DNA of 64,000 bases from assembly GCA_963835165.1 (NCBI GenBank), contig CAWIGD010000057.1, positions 11,285-75,284 of the forward strand, given 5' to 3'. Below are positions 12,538-21,264 of this stretch, one piece after another. This stretch comes from VAZQ01 sp963835165. GTDB lineage: Bacteria; Pseudomonadota; Alphaproteobacteria; Rhizobiales; Xanthobacteraceae. A program made the position numbers and the translations under genes. Numbering within the stretch: position 1 is the stretch's first letter; every line of letters begins with the position of its first letter. The notes beneath the pieces were generated by a model. The model searched no databases. It saw only the letters and a program-made list of their open reading frames with translations, and was not told the DNA's origin.

Positions 12538-13410
12538 TCACATCTCGATGTCCAGCGCCACGTCGAGATTGGGGGCGGAGTGGGTGATCCAGCCCGATGA
12601 GGCGTAGTCGACGCCGGTCTTGGCGATCTCGGCGATCGTCTCCAGGTTGATGCCGCCCGAGGCCTCGAGCGGGAACTTGCCGGCCACCAGCGCGACCGCC
12701 TTGCGCAGGGTCGCCACATCCATGTTGTCGAGCAGCACCGCGTCGGCGAGCCCGACCGCGAGCACCTCGCGCAGCTGGTCGAGGGTATCGACCTCGATCT
12801 CGATCTTGACCAGATGTCCGGCGGCCGCCCTGGCGCGCTCCAGCACGGCGCGAATGCCGCCGGCGACCGCGATGTGGTTGTCCTTGATCAGAATCGCATC
12901 GTCGAGGCCGAAGCGGTGATTGAAACCGCCGCCGCAGCGCACCGCGTATTTCTCCAGGGCGCGCAGCCCCGGCGTGGTCTTGCGCGTGCAGCAGATGCGC
13001 GTGCGCGTGCCGGCGACGCGGCGGACGAATTCATGCGTCGCGGTTGCCACGCCCGAAAGACGGCCGAGCAGATTGAGCGCCACGCGCTCGGCCGCCAACA
13101 CCGCGCGCGCCGGCCCCTGCACCGTCATCAGCGCGGTCTTGGTCGCGACGCTCGCGCCGTCACGGGCACTCGCCGCGATCGCGATCTCGGGAGCCAGCTT
13201 TTGAAACGCGGCGGCGACCAGCGGCAAGCCGGAGATCACGCCGGCCTCGCGCGCGACCACGATCGCACGTGCGGGCGTATCCTCGGGAATGGTCGCGATC
13301 GAGGTGACGTCGCCGGCACGGCCGAGATCCTCGGCCAATGCGCGCGTGACCACGGCATCGATCTCGAGCGGGGAAAGAAAGGCGTCGGGACAGAAAAGGG
13401 ACGTGGTCAT
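12538..13410 (-). CDS. nadC: Nicotinate-nucleotide pyrophosphorylase (carboxylating)
   Basis: 290 residues. It converts quinolinate + PRPP to nicotinate mononucleotide, CO2 and PPi in de novo NAD synthesis. The N-terminal domain has EDLGRAGDVTS, and the core has ERVALNLLGRLSGVATAT and CTRKTTPGLRALEKYAVRCGGG with the substrate-binding Arg/Lys residues. The barrel carries IKDNHI, EIEVDTL, LLDNM and EASGGI. ATG 13410 is chosen because homologues begin close to it; the longer upstream frame has no support. The gene lies 138 bases downstream of nadA in the same direction, so the two probably form a nadA-nadC operon. No nadB is visible in the window. Confidence 0.95.
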   Translation of the reverse strand: MTTSLFCPDAFLSPLEIDAVVTRALAEDLGRAGDVTSIATIPEDTPARAIVVAREAGVISGLPLVAAAFQKLAPEIAIAASARDGASVATKTALMTVQGPARAVLAAERVALNLLGRLSGVATATHEFVRRVAGTRTRICCTRKTTPGLRALEKYAVRCGGGFNHRFGLDDAILIKDNHIAVAGGIRAVLERARAAAGHLVKIEIEVDTLDQLREVLAVGLADAVLLDNMDVATLRKAVALVAGKFPLEASGGINLETIAEIAKTGVDYASSGWITHSAPNLDVALDIEM

Positions 13411-13548
13411 GACGAAGCGCCGCCCGTTGGATTGGATCGAAACGACACTCCCAAATTGCGATGGAGTGGGGCGACTGACTCGGTGAGGTCTTTCCCCGCT
13501 CGCGGGAGACGCAGCGGGGGAGGGGCGCGCACCCAATTCGCGGTCGCG

Positions 13549-14650
13549 CTACCGCTTCAGGTTCACCATCGCCTCGACCGAGCGCCGCGCCTTCGCGGCA
13601 ATGGCGGGATCGATCACCACCTCTTCCTTGAGATAGACCAGGCTGTCGAGAATCTTCGGCAGCGTGATCCGCTTCATGTGCGGGCAGAGATTGCATGGAC
13701 GCACGAACTCGACGTCGGGCAATTCGGCCTGCACGTTGTCGGCCATCGAGCATTCCGTGACCATGACCACCCGGCGCGGGCGGTTCTTGCGCACCCAGTC
13801 GATCATGCCGGCGGTCGAGCCGGTATAGTCCGCCTCCTCGATCACGTCGGGCGGGCATTCCGGATGCGCGATGATCTGCAGCGAGGGATCGCCCGCGCGA
13901 TAGTGTCGAAGCTCCTCGGCGGTGAAGCGCTCGTGCACCTCGCAGGCGCCCTGCCAGGAAATGATCTTCACCTTGGTGTGCCCGGCGACGTATTTCGCCA
14001 GATACTGGTCGGGCAGGAAGATGACGGTATCGCTGCCGAGGCTCTCGACCACCTCGAGGGCATTCGAGGAGGTGCAGCAGATGTCGACCTCGGCCTTCAC
14101 CTCGGCCGAGGTGTTGACATAGGCGACCACCGGCACATCCGGGAATTTCGCCCGCAACAGCCGCACGTCCTCGCCGGTGATCGAAGCCGCGAGCGAGCAA
14201 CCGGCCTTGAGGTCGGGGATCAGCACGGTCTTGTCCGGGTTGAGGATCTTCGACGGTCTCGGCCATGAAATGCACGCCGCACTGGACGATGATGTCGGCA
14301 TCGACCTTGGTCGCCTCGCGCGCAAGCTGGAGCGAGTCGCCGACGAAATCGGCGACGCAGTTGTAGATCTCCGGCGTCTGGTAATTGTGCGCCAGGATGA
14401 CCGCGTTGCGCTCCCGCTTGAGCGCGTTGATCGCCTTGACGTAGGGCGCGAAGAACGGCCATTCGACCGGCGGAATCACCCTCCTTACCCGGTCGTAGAG
14501 CTGAGCAGTCTCGCCCTCGACCTGGGCATTCCATTCGAGCGAAGGCACCGGCAGCACGCCGTAGCGACGGGCCGCGGCGGAGGCGCCCGCAATGGGTGGA
14601 GGCACCGGCGCACGCCCGGCGGACGGACCGAAGGCTTGCAGGATCGGCAT
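13549..14650 (-). CDS. nadA: Quinolinate synthase, split by a one-base frameshift
   Basis: NadA condenses iminoaspartate with dihydroxyacetone phosphate to quinolinate, using a [4Fe-4S] cluster. The N-terminal part (from ATG 14650, with GGGAGG upstream) has AHNYQTPEIY and VQCGVHFMAETV, including the first cluster Cys. The frame then shifts at base 14251, where one extra base separates HFMAETV from KILNPDKTVLIPDLKAGCSL. The rest carries the other cluster cysteines in TECSMADN and CNLCPHMKR. Without that base the product is about 366 residues, normal for the long NadA class. As NadA is normally needed for NAD synthesis, a sequencing indel is likely, though a true lesion cannot be excluded. Confidence 0.88.
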
Positions 14651-14669
14651 GGCAACCTCCCAGTCGCCA

Positions 14670-14692
14670 ATTATACTCATATTGAGTATAAT
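14670..14692. promoter_or_regulatory. Perfect palindrome upstream of nadA; candidate NAD-regulator operator
   Basis: Arms ATTATACTCA and TGAGTATAAT are exactly complementary around a 3-base centre, ending 20 bases before the nadA start codon. It stands out as an AT-rich site in a GC-rich neighbourhood. Alphaproteobacterial nad genes are known to be controlled by NadQ, a Nudix-derived COG4111 repressor, and a gene for one lies at 44198-45190. I infer that this is its operator; I have not compared it with a published motif. Confidence 0.65.
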
Positions 14693-15048
14693 GAGAGGCG
14701 AAAAACATCCGGCTGAGCCGGCCTGAACTGCCCGAGGGGCATTATCCTCAAATCGAGCAAAACAGATATAGCAGTCGTAGGGGGAAATTTCCAGCCCCGC
14801 CCCGCCCGGCTGCCATGCGCCGGATGGATGCAGGCTTGAACAAGATTCATTTGGGAGCGGTGACGGGAGGCCGTACAAGCACGCCGAGGAAAGCAGTTCG
14901 GCGCGACAACAACAATCGGCACACGCAAATCGCAGCGCGGACCGGCGCCCGATTTGAGCTGTAAGTTTCGCGTCGATACCAATCCACCGCACGCGTGCGA
15001 TCCCTGACTTGAGCTGCCGGGCTGGCTCCGGCTCACACAGGTTCTGCC
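14693..15048. other. Intergenic region between nadA and the first MFS gene
   Basis: About 350 bases between divergent genes. Apart from the palindrome at its left end I see no gene, no strong repeat and no clear sigma-70 promoter. The right end lies just before ATG 15049. Confidence 0.5.
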
Positions 15049-16296
15049 ATGGCGATTTCATTGCCTTCCGTTCCCCGCGCCGCCAGCATCGGCTGGCGCA
15101 CGCCCGCCGTGATCGTGGCGTGCGGCTGCATGATTTCGTTGTTGAGCTTCGGTCCGCGCGCGTCGCTCGGCTTTTTTCTCACGCCGATGTCCCAGGCCAA
15201 CGGCTGGGATCGCGACGTGTTCGGGTTGGCGCTGGCGATACAGAACATCCTGTGGGGGGTAGGTCAGCCTTTCGCCGGCGCGATTGCCGATCGCTACGGC
15301 ACGATGCGCGTGCTGTGCGCCGGCGGCTTGTTCTATGCCATCGGCCTTGTCCTGATGGCCTATTCGACCACGCCCGGGATGCTCGACCTCGGCGCCGGCG
15401 TCTTCGTCGGCTTCGGCCTCGCCGGCTGTTCGTTCTCCGTTGTGCTCGGCGCTTTCGGCAAGCTCCTGCCGGCGCGCTGGCGTTCGCTGGCCTTCGGCGC
15501 CGGCACGGCGGCGGGCTCCTTCGGCCAGTTTCTCTATTCTCCGCTCGCGGTCTCGCTGATGGATGTGTTCGGCTGGCAGACCGCGCTGGTGGTGTTCGGT
15601 GTCGGCATGCTGATGGTGCTGCCGCTGTCGGTTGCGATCGCGACGGCGCCCGCCGGAGCCGGGGCAGTTCACGGGGTGCCGACCCAATCGCTGCGGCAGG
15701 CACTGTCGGAAGCGCTGCGTCACCGATCCTACATGCTGCTGGTGCTCGGCTTCTTCACCTGCGGTTTCCAGCTCGCATTCATCACCGTGCACATGCCGGC
15801 CTATCTGGTGGACAAAGGTCTTTCCGTCCAGGTCGGCGGCTGGACCATCGCCGTGATCGGGCTGTTCAACATCGTCGGCTCGCTCACCGCCGGCTGGCTC
15901 GGCGATCTCATGCCGAAGCGCTACATCCTTTCGTTCATCTATTTCGGACGCGCCGCCGCCGTGCTCGCGTTCATTTCGTTTCCGGTTACGCCGGTGTCCG
16001 CGATCCTGTTCGGCGCGGTGATGGGCCTGCTCTGGCTGTCCACGGTCGCCCCGACCAACGGAATCATCGCCCTGATGTTCGGCACGCGCTGGCTCGCCAC
16101 GCTCGCCGGCCTGGCGTTCTTCAGCCATCAGGTCGGCGGCTTTCTCGGCGTTTGGCTCGGCGGCGTCGTGTTCGTGAACACCGGCTCCTACGATGCGGTG
16201 TGGTGGCTGTCGGTTCTGTTCGGCTTGCTCTCGGCGGTGATCAATCTGCCGATCGTGGAGAAGCCGGTGCAGCGCCTCGCTGCTGCTCCGGCTTGA
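15049..16296 (+). CDS. MFS transporter, first of three tandem paralogues
   Basis: 415 residues with 12 predicted membrane helices, major facilitator superfamily. Characteristic points are the loop-2/3 motif GAIADRYGTMRVL, the AFGAGTAAGSFGQF helix and a second-half SLTAGWLGDLMPKR. It resembles the oxalate/formate-antiporter and carboxylate-transporter-like branch of MFS, but the substrate is unknown. Two close paralogues follow at once (16331 and 17622), with gaps of only 34 and 31 bases, all ending with the same PIVEKPV tail. This indicates tandem duplication within one operon. Confidence 0.9.
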   Translation: MAISLPSVPRAASIGWRTPAVIVACGCMISLLSFGPRASLGFFLTPMSQANGWDRDVFGLALAIQNILWGVGQPFAGAIADRYGTMRVLCAGGLFYAIGLVLMAYSTTPGMLDLGAGVFVGFGLAGCSFSVVLGAFGKLLPARWRSLAFGAGTAAGSFGQFLYSPLAVSLMDVFGWQTALVVFGVGMLMVLPLSVAIATAPAGAGAVHGVPTQSLRQALSEALRHRSYMLLVLGFFTCGFQLAFITVHMPAYLVDKGLSVQVGGWTIAVIGLFNIVGSLTAGWLGDLMPKRYILSFIYFGRAAAVLAFISFPVTPVSAILFGAVMGLLWLSTVAPTNGIIALMFGTRWLATLAGLAFFSHQVGGFLGVWLGGVVFVNTGSYDAVWWLSVLFGLLSAVINLPIVEKPVQRLAAAPA

Positions 16297-16330
16297 ACAC
16301 CAGCACCGGGACGAAGGACGCGAGAGGACC

Positions 16331-17590
16331 GTGCAGGAACACAACGAGGCTGCGTCGTCCGTCGCGCGTCGGCCGGTGTCCTGGCGCACGCCCGCGGTCA
16401 TCCTGGTCTGCGGTTGCCTGATCGGCGTGCTCGGCTTCGGGCCGCGCTCGGGGCTGGCATTTTTCCTCACCCCGATGTCGAGCGCGTACGGCTGGGGCCG
16501 CGACGTCTTCGCGCTCGCGCTCGCAATCCAGATGCTGCTGTGGGGCGCCGCCCAGCCCTTCGCCGGCGCGATGGCCGATCGTTTCGGGGCCGTACCGGTG
16601 CTGAGCGTGGGAGCCATCCTCTATGCCCTCGGCCTGGCGTCGATGGCCTATGCCGACACGCCGCCGATGCTCCATCTGACCGCCGGCCTGATCATCGGCT
16701 TCGGGCTCGCCGGCGCATCCTTCACCATCGTCATCGGTGCGTTCGGCAAGCTGATGCCGCCGGAGTGGCGGTCGATCGCTTTCGGGGCCGGAACCGCTGC
16801 CGGTTCGTTCGGGCAGTTTCTGTTCTCCCCGCTCGCCGTGGGCCTCATCGGTCGATTCGGCTGGCAGGACACGCTGCTCATTTTCGCCGCCGTCGTTCTT
16901 CTCATCCTGCCGCTCTCGTTCGCGCTCGCCGCGCCACGACAGGCCGGCGCGGCCGCGGCGCAAGCCGGCGCGCCGCGGCAATCGGTGGTGCAGGCGCTCA
17001 CCGAAGCATTCGGCCACACCAGCTACGTGCTGCTGGTGCTCGGCTTCTTCACCTGCGGCTTCCAGATCTTCTTCATCGCGGTGCATCTGCCGGCCTATCT
17101 GGTCGACCGCGGGCTTCCCGCCGAAATCGGCGGCTGGGCGATTGCCACCATCGGGTTGTTCAACATCGTCGGCGCCCTCACCGCCGGCTGGATCTCCAAC
17201 GTGATGCCCAAGCGTTATCTCCTGTCGTTGATCTATTTTGGGCGCTCGGTCGCGATCCTCGTCTACATCCTGCTGCCGCCGAGCGCGGTCACGACCCTGG
17301 TCTTCTCGGCGGTGCTGGGCTTGCTGTGGCTGTCGACGGTGCCGCCCACGTCCGGCCTCGTCGCCCTCATGTTCGGCACGCGCTGGCTCGCCATGCTGTT
17401 CGGCTTTGCCTTCTTCAGCCACCAGGTCGGCGGGTTCCTCGGGGTATGGCTCGGCGGCCTCCTGTTCGAGCGCACCGGCTCCTACGACGCGGTCTGGTGG
17501 CTCTCGATCCTGCTCGGCCTCTTGTCAGCGGCGATCAATCTCCCGATTGTGGAGAAGCCCGTTGCCCGCCCGCTGGCCGCGCCGGCCTGA
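16331..17590 (+). CDS. MFS transporter, second tandem paralogue
   Basis: 419 residues from a GTG start; the GGACG before it is a weak ribosome-binding site. Topology and motifs match its neighbours: FGPRSGLAFFLTPMSSAYGW near helix 1, GAMADRFGAVPVLS, GAGTAAGSFGQFLFSPLAVG, and LGFFTCGFQIFFIAVHLPAY in helix 7. The central cytoplasmic loop is short and Ala/Gly-rich (PRQAGAAAAQAGAPRQS). It is a presumed 12-helix secondary transporter of unknown substrate, co-transcribed with its paralogues. The sequence is intact. Confidence 0.9.
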   Translation: MQEHNEAASSVARRPVSWRTPAVILVCGCLIGVLGFGPRSGLAFFLTPMSSAYGWGRDVFALALAIQMLLWGAAQPFAGAMADRFGAVPVLSVGAILYALGLASMAYADTPPMLHLTAGLIIGFGLAGASFTIVIGAFGKLMPPEWRSIAFGAGTAAGSFGQFLFSPLAVGLIGRFGWQDTLLIFAAVVLLILPLSFALAAPRQAGAAAAQAGAPRQSVVQALTEAFGHTSYVLLVLGFFTCGFQIFFIAVHLPAYLVDRGLPAEIGGWAIATIGLFNIVGALTAGWISNVMPKRYLLSLIYFGRSVAILVYILLPPSAVTTLVFSAVLGLLWLSTVPPTSGLVALMFGTRWLAMLFGFAFFSHQVGGFLGVWLGGLLFERTGSYDAVWWLSILLGLLSAAINLPIVEKPVARPLAAPA

Positions 17591-17621
17591 ACGCGGACGA
17601 CGGGGGAGACGAGGGGCCACG

Positions 17622-19076
17622 GTGCAGCAAGAAAACAGACCCGCGACCGGGGGCATCCGTCCGCTGTCCTCCGCCGGCTGGCGTTTGGATTCCTGGCGCA
17701 CGCCCGCGGTCGTCCTGATCTCCGGCTGCCTCATCTCCATGATCGGCTTCGGGCCGCGCTCGACCCTCGGCTTCTTCCTCACGCCGATGTCCCACGACCA
17801 GGGCTGGGGCCGCGAGGTGTTCGCGCTCTCGGTCGCGATCCAGACGCTGCTCTACGGCGCCGCCCAGCCGTTTTCGGGCGCCATCGCCGACCGCTTCGGC
17901 ACCGTGCGCGTGATCATTGCCGGGACGCTGCTCTATGCCGCCGGCATCTTCATGATGGCGCACGCCTCGACGCCGGAAACGCTGTTCCTCTCGAGCGGCG
18001 TGCTGATCGGCTTCGGCCTGTCCGGCTGCTCGTTCAATCTGGTGATCTCGTCGTTCGGCAAGCTGCTGCCGGAAAGCTGGCGTTCGCTCGCCTTCGGCGC
18101 CGGCACCGCCTCGGGCTCGTTCGGCCAGTTCCTGTTCTCTCCGCTCGCCGTCGGCCTGATCGACACTCTGGGCTGGCGGACCACGCTCGAGGTCTTCGCC
18201 GGTCTCCTGCTGCTGATCGTCCCGCTCGCCTTCGCGATCGCCACCCCGCGCTCCGATGCAGCGCAGACAAGTGTACGCAGTCTGCGCCAGGATGAATCGC
18301 AGACAAGTGTACGCAGTCTGCGCCAGGATGAATCGCAGACAAGTGTACGCAGTCTGCGCCAGGATGACTCGCAGACAAGTGTACGCAGTCTGCGCCAGGA
18401 TCAATCGCAGACAAGCGTAAGCAGTCCGCGCACGGCCGAAGCCGCGCCGAGCGCGACCCAGATCCAGAACTACAAGCAGGCACTGGCCGAGGCCCTCGGG
18501 CACCGCTCCTACATCCTGCTGGTGCTCGGCTTCTTCACCTGCGGCTTCCAGCTCGGCTTCGTCACCTTGCATTTGCCCTCGTACCTGATCGACCGCGGCC
18601 TTTCGGCGGAGGTCGGCGGCTGGACGCTGGGCGTGATCGGGCTGTTCAATATCGTGGGCGCGATGACGTCGGGCTGGCTCGGCGGCCGCATGCCCAAGCG
18701 CTACATCCTGGCCGTCATCTACTTCGCGCGCGCGCTGGCGGTGGTGTTCCTCATCACCCTGCCCGCGAGCCCGGCCGTGGCCTTGATCTACGGCGCCGCG
18801 ACCGGCCTGCTCTGGCTGTCATCGGTGCCGCCGACCGCCGGCCTCGTCGCCGTGATGTTCGGCACGCGCTGGATGGCCATGCTGTTCGGCATCGCGTTCT
18901 TCAGCCACCAGGTCGGCGGCTTCCTCGGCGTCTATCTCGGCGGCCTGTTGTATGAGCACACCGGTTCGTACGACATCGTGTGGTGGCTCGGCGTGCTGTT
19001 CGGCGTGCTGTCCGCCGTCATCAATCTGCCGATCGTCGAGAAGCCGGTGGCGCGGCTCGCGATGGCGCCGGCCTAG
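17622..19076 (+). CDS. MFS transporter, third tandem paralogue, with an in-frame repeat array in the central loop
   Basis: 484 residues from GTG 17622 (GGGGGAGACGAGGGG upstream), about 65 residues longer than its paralogues. The extra length is in the loop between helices 6 and 7. There a 12-residue unit (QTSVRSLRQDES) is repeated four times, followed by a degenerate fifth copy. The rest aligns with the other two transporters: GAIADRFGTVRVI, GAGTASGSFGQFLFS and LGFFTCGFQLGFVTLHLP. The stop codon TAG is part of a dispersed palindromic element beginning at 19073. Transport substrate is unknown; whether the extended loop alters function is not evident from sequence. Confidence 0.9.
   Translation: MQQENRPATGGIRPLSSAGWRLDSWRTPAVVLISGCLISMIGFGPRSTLGFFLTPMSHDQGWGREVFALSVAIQTLLYGAAQPFSGAIADRFGTVRVIIAGTLLYAAGIFMMAHASTPETLFLSSGVLIGFGLSGCSFNLVISSFGKLLPESWRSLAFGAGTASGSFGQFLFSPLAVGLIDTLGWRTTLEVFAGLLLLIVPLAFAIATPRSDAAQTSVRSLRQDESQTSVRSLRQDESQTSVRSLRQDDSQTSVRSLRQDQSQTSVSSPRTAEAAPSATQIQNYKQALAEALGHRSYILLVLGFFTCGFQLGFVTLHLPSYLIDRGLSAEVGGWTLGVIGLFNIVGAMTSGWLGGRMPKRYILAVIYFARALAVVFLITLPASPAVALIYGAATGLLWLSSVPPTAGLVAVMFGTRWMAMLFGIAFFSHQVGGFLGVYLGGLLYEHTGSYDIVWWLGVLFGVLSAVINLPIVEKPVARLAMAPA
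18264..18443 (+). repeat. Five-unit 36-bp tandem repeat inside a coding sequence
   Basis: Units begin at 18264, 18300, 18336 and 18372, near-identical apart from one or two codons, with a decayed copy from 18408. Each unit contains CGCAGAC ... GTCTGCG, complementary arms about 11 bases apart, so each can form a hairpin. The length of 36 keeps the MFS frame open. It looks like an intergenic palindromic repeat that has entered and expanded within the gene. Confidence 0.9.
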
Positions 19077-19118
19077 TGTGGCGCATTTGACGTTCCTATC
19101 AGTATTGGCCGCGAGTCC
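19073..19118. repeat. Half copy of the CTAGTGTGG palindromic element
   Basis: CTAGTGTGGCGCATTTGACG and the following bases up to GCCGCGAGTCC match the left arm and loop of the full elements at 19824 and 50232. The right arm is missing. It begins within the last codon and stop of the third MFS gene and ends just before the GST ribosome-binding site. Confidence 0.85.
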
Positions 19119-19147
19119 AATGATGTTCGCCAAGGAGGCGCCTCACG

Positions 19148-19801
19148 ATGACCGTCACCATTACCGCCTTTGAACGGTCACCTGATGGCGGCATGGGACT
19201 GGCGCGCGATACGCGCGTTCGCTGGGCGCTAGAGGAAGTGGGCCAACCCTACGAGGTTCGCCTTGTTTCGTTCCGCGCGATGAAGGAACCCGCGCATCGG
19301 GCGCTTCATCCTTTCGGCCAGATTCCGACCTATGAGGAAGGCGATCTTGCCCTGTTCGAGACAGGAGCGATCGTGTTCCATATCGCCGAGCACCATGCGG
19401 GCCTGCTGCCGGACGATGCCGATGCGCGGGCGCGCGCGATCACATGGATGTTTGCTTCGCTCAACACGGTGGAGCCGGCGATCCTTGAACTCGCGACCGC
19501 CAGGATTCTGGAGGGCGATAAGCCCTGGAGTCAGGAGCGCCTGCCTCTGGTCGAGGATCGCGTCCGCGACCGGTTGAAGCAACTTTCCGCTCGCCTCGGC
19601 GATGCCGACTGGCTCGATGGTGGGTTCAGCGCGGGCGACCTGATGATGGTGTCGGTGCTGCTGAGGCTGAAATCATCGGGCATTCTGGACGAATATCCGA
19701 ACCTGGCCGCCTATGTCGCCCGCGGCGAAGCGCGGCCCGCCTACAAGCGCGCTTTCGACGCTCAATTGGCGGTTAACACCGGCAAGCCTCCGACCGGCTG
19801 A
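19148..19801 (+). CDS. Glutathione S-transferase family protein
   Basis: 217 residues, the usual GST length. The N-terminal thioredoxin-like domain contains RVRWALEEVGQPYEVRLV and the cis-proline/substrate-loop region HPFGQIPTYEEGDLALFETGAI. The C-terminal all-helical domain follows, with the DADWLDGGFSAGDLMMVSVL capping motif. It is likely a cytosolic enzyme conjugating glutathione to electrophiles or acting in a peroxidase/isomerase role; the exact class is not clear. AAGGAGG lies 9 bases before ATG 19148. It is placed alone between two palindromic elements. Confidence 0.9.
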   Translation: MTVTITAFERSPDGGMGLARDTRVRWALEEVGQPYEVRLVSFRAMKEPAHRALHPFGQIPTYEEGDLALFETGAIVFHIAEHHAGLLPDDADARARAITWMFASLNTVEPAILELATARILEGDKPWSQERLPLVEDRVRDRLKQLSARLGDADWLDGGFSAGDLMMVSVLLRLKSSGILDEYPNLAAYVARGEARPAYKRAFDAQLAVNTGKPPTG

Positions 19802-19823
19802 TCGAGGTCCGTCGAACGGGACA

Positions 19824-20147
19824 CTAATGTGGCGCATTCGACGTTCCTATCAGTATTGGCCGCGAGTTCCTTCGATCGGAACGTCAAATGCAAAGCCACA
19901 CTAGCGCGGCGGATGTGAAGTTCCGATCACTAAGGCCGCGAGCTCGTTTAGGACACTTCAGATCCGAATGGCGCATTTGACGTTCCTATGCAGTATTGGT
20001 CCGCGAAGTTCGCATCGGAGGGGGCCGCGAGACGTGCGAACTGCGAAATGGGACACTAGGATCATGACTTGCTAGTGTCCCTTTGTTTCCGACGTTCGTA
20101 AAAGCGGGTGCTGCGAGACGATACGAACGTCGGAAACGGGACACTAG
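19824..20147. repeat. Composite palindromic element (three hairpins)
   Basis: P1 at 19824-19904 (CTA(A)TGTGGCGCATTCGACG ... GTCAAATGCAAAGCCACACTAG). A decayed related block at 19905-20071 holds another GGCGCATTTGACGTTCCTAT copy. P2 is at 20072-20147 (CTAGTGTCCCTTTGTTTCCG ... CGGAAACGGGACACTAG). The linker GGATCATGACTTG before P2 is identical to that in the copy at 50232-50398. Each hairpin is bounded by CTAG. It fills the whole gap between the GST and oxidoreductase genes; no gene is seen in it. Confidence 0.85.
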
Positions 20148-20171
20148 GACAACATCAAGCGAGGGCAAGAC

Positions 20172-21159
20172 GTGGCGACGTTCAAGGCGATCAGTGATCG
20201 AGAAGACCGAGGCCGGGCCGAAAGCCGGCCTCGCCGATTTCGATGAGCGCGATCTGATGGAGGGTGACGTCACCGTCCGGGTCGAATGGTCGACGCTCAA
20301 TTACAAGGATGGCCTGGCGATCACCGGCAAGGTTCCGGTGGTGCGCCGCTTTCCGATGATCCCGGGAATCGATTTCGCCGGCACGGTCGAGACCTCGACC
20401 CATTCCGAATGGAAGGCCGGAGACAAGGTGATCCTCAACGGCTGGGGATGCGGGGAGACCCACCTGGGCGGCTACGGCGAGAAGGCGCGGGTGAACGGAA
20501 ATTGGCTGGTGCGGCTTCCGCCGAGCATGAGCGCGCGCGAGGCCATGGCGATCGGAACCGCGGGCTACACCGCCATGCTGGCGGTGATGGCGCTCGAGGG
20601 TCGCGGCCTCACGCCGATGAGCGGGCCGGTGCTCGTTACCGGGGCCGCCGGCGGCGTCGGCTCGGTTGCAATTGCAATTCTTTCCCAGCGTGGCTTTCAG
20701 GTCACAGCCTCGACCGGCCGCGCGGAGGAGGCCGACTACCTGAAAAAATTGGGCGCGAGCGAGATCATCGAACGCAAGGAACTCGCCGGACCCGCAAAAC
20801 CATTGGGAAAAGAGCGCTGGGCCGGCGGTATTGATAGCGTCGGCTCGACCACGCTCGCCAATCTGCTGTCGATGACGCGCTATGGCGGAACCGTGGCGGC
20901 CTGTGGACTGGCGGGCGGCATGGATTTGCCGACTTCGGTTGCGCCATTTATCCTGCGTGGTGTTTCGCTGCTCGGCATTGATTCCGTCATGCGTCCGATG
21001 GCCGATCGGCGAACCGCGTGGGCGCGTCTGGAAAGCGAGCTCGATCGGGGAAAGCTTGCGGCCATGACGAGCGACATCGGGCTTGCCGAGACGATCGAGG
21101 CGGCCCGGAACATCGTCGCGGGTCAGGTGCGGGGACGGCTCGCGGTCAGGGTGGGGTAG
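20172..21159 (+). CDS. YhdH/AcuI-type zinc-independent quinone oxidoreductase, frameshifted at the N-terminus
   Basis: A medium-chain dehydrogenase/reductase of about 328 residues. GTG 20172 gives VATFKAI. One extra base at 20193 then separates this from VIEKTEAGPKAGLADF, after which the frame is open to the end. Family motifs: VEWSTLNYKDGLAITGK, PGIDFAGTVE, the Rossmann VTGAAGGVGSVAIA, and GLAGGMDLPTSVAPFILRGV. Members reduce acryloyl-CoA or related enones with NADPH (acrylate detoxification, 3-hydroxypropionate pathway). The activity is inferred from family. No zinc-ligand cysteines are present, as expected. The lesion may be a sequencing indel. Confidence 0.85.
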
Positions 21160-21264
21160 GCGCGTTCAGAATTTGTTGACCATGATCCGGCAAGATCGCG
21201 CCAGATTCTTATGGTTAATGCTCGGTTATGACTGCCGCGGCGGCGGTAAGGGGAGGGGATCGAG

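Noticed and set aside
18264..18443. CRISPR-like short repeats
   Set aside because: Units are directly contiguous with no spacers and keep a reading frame.
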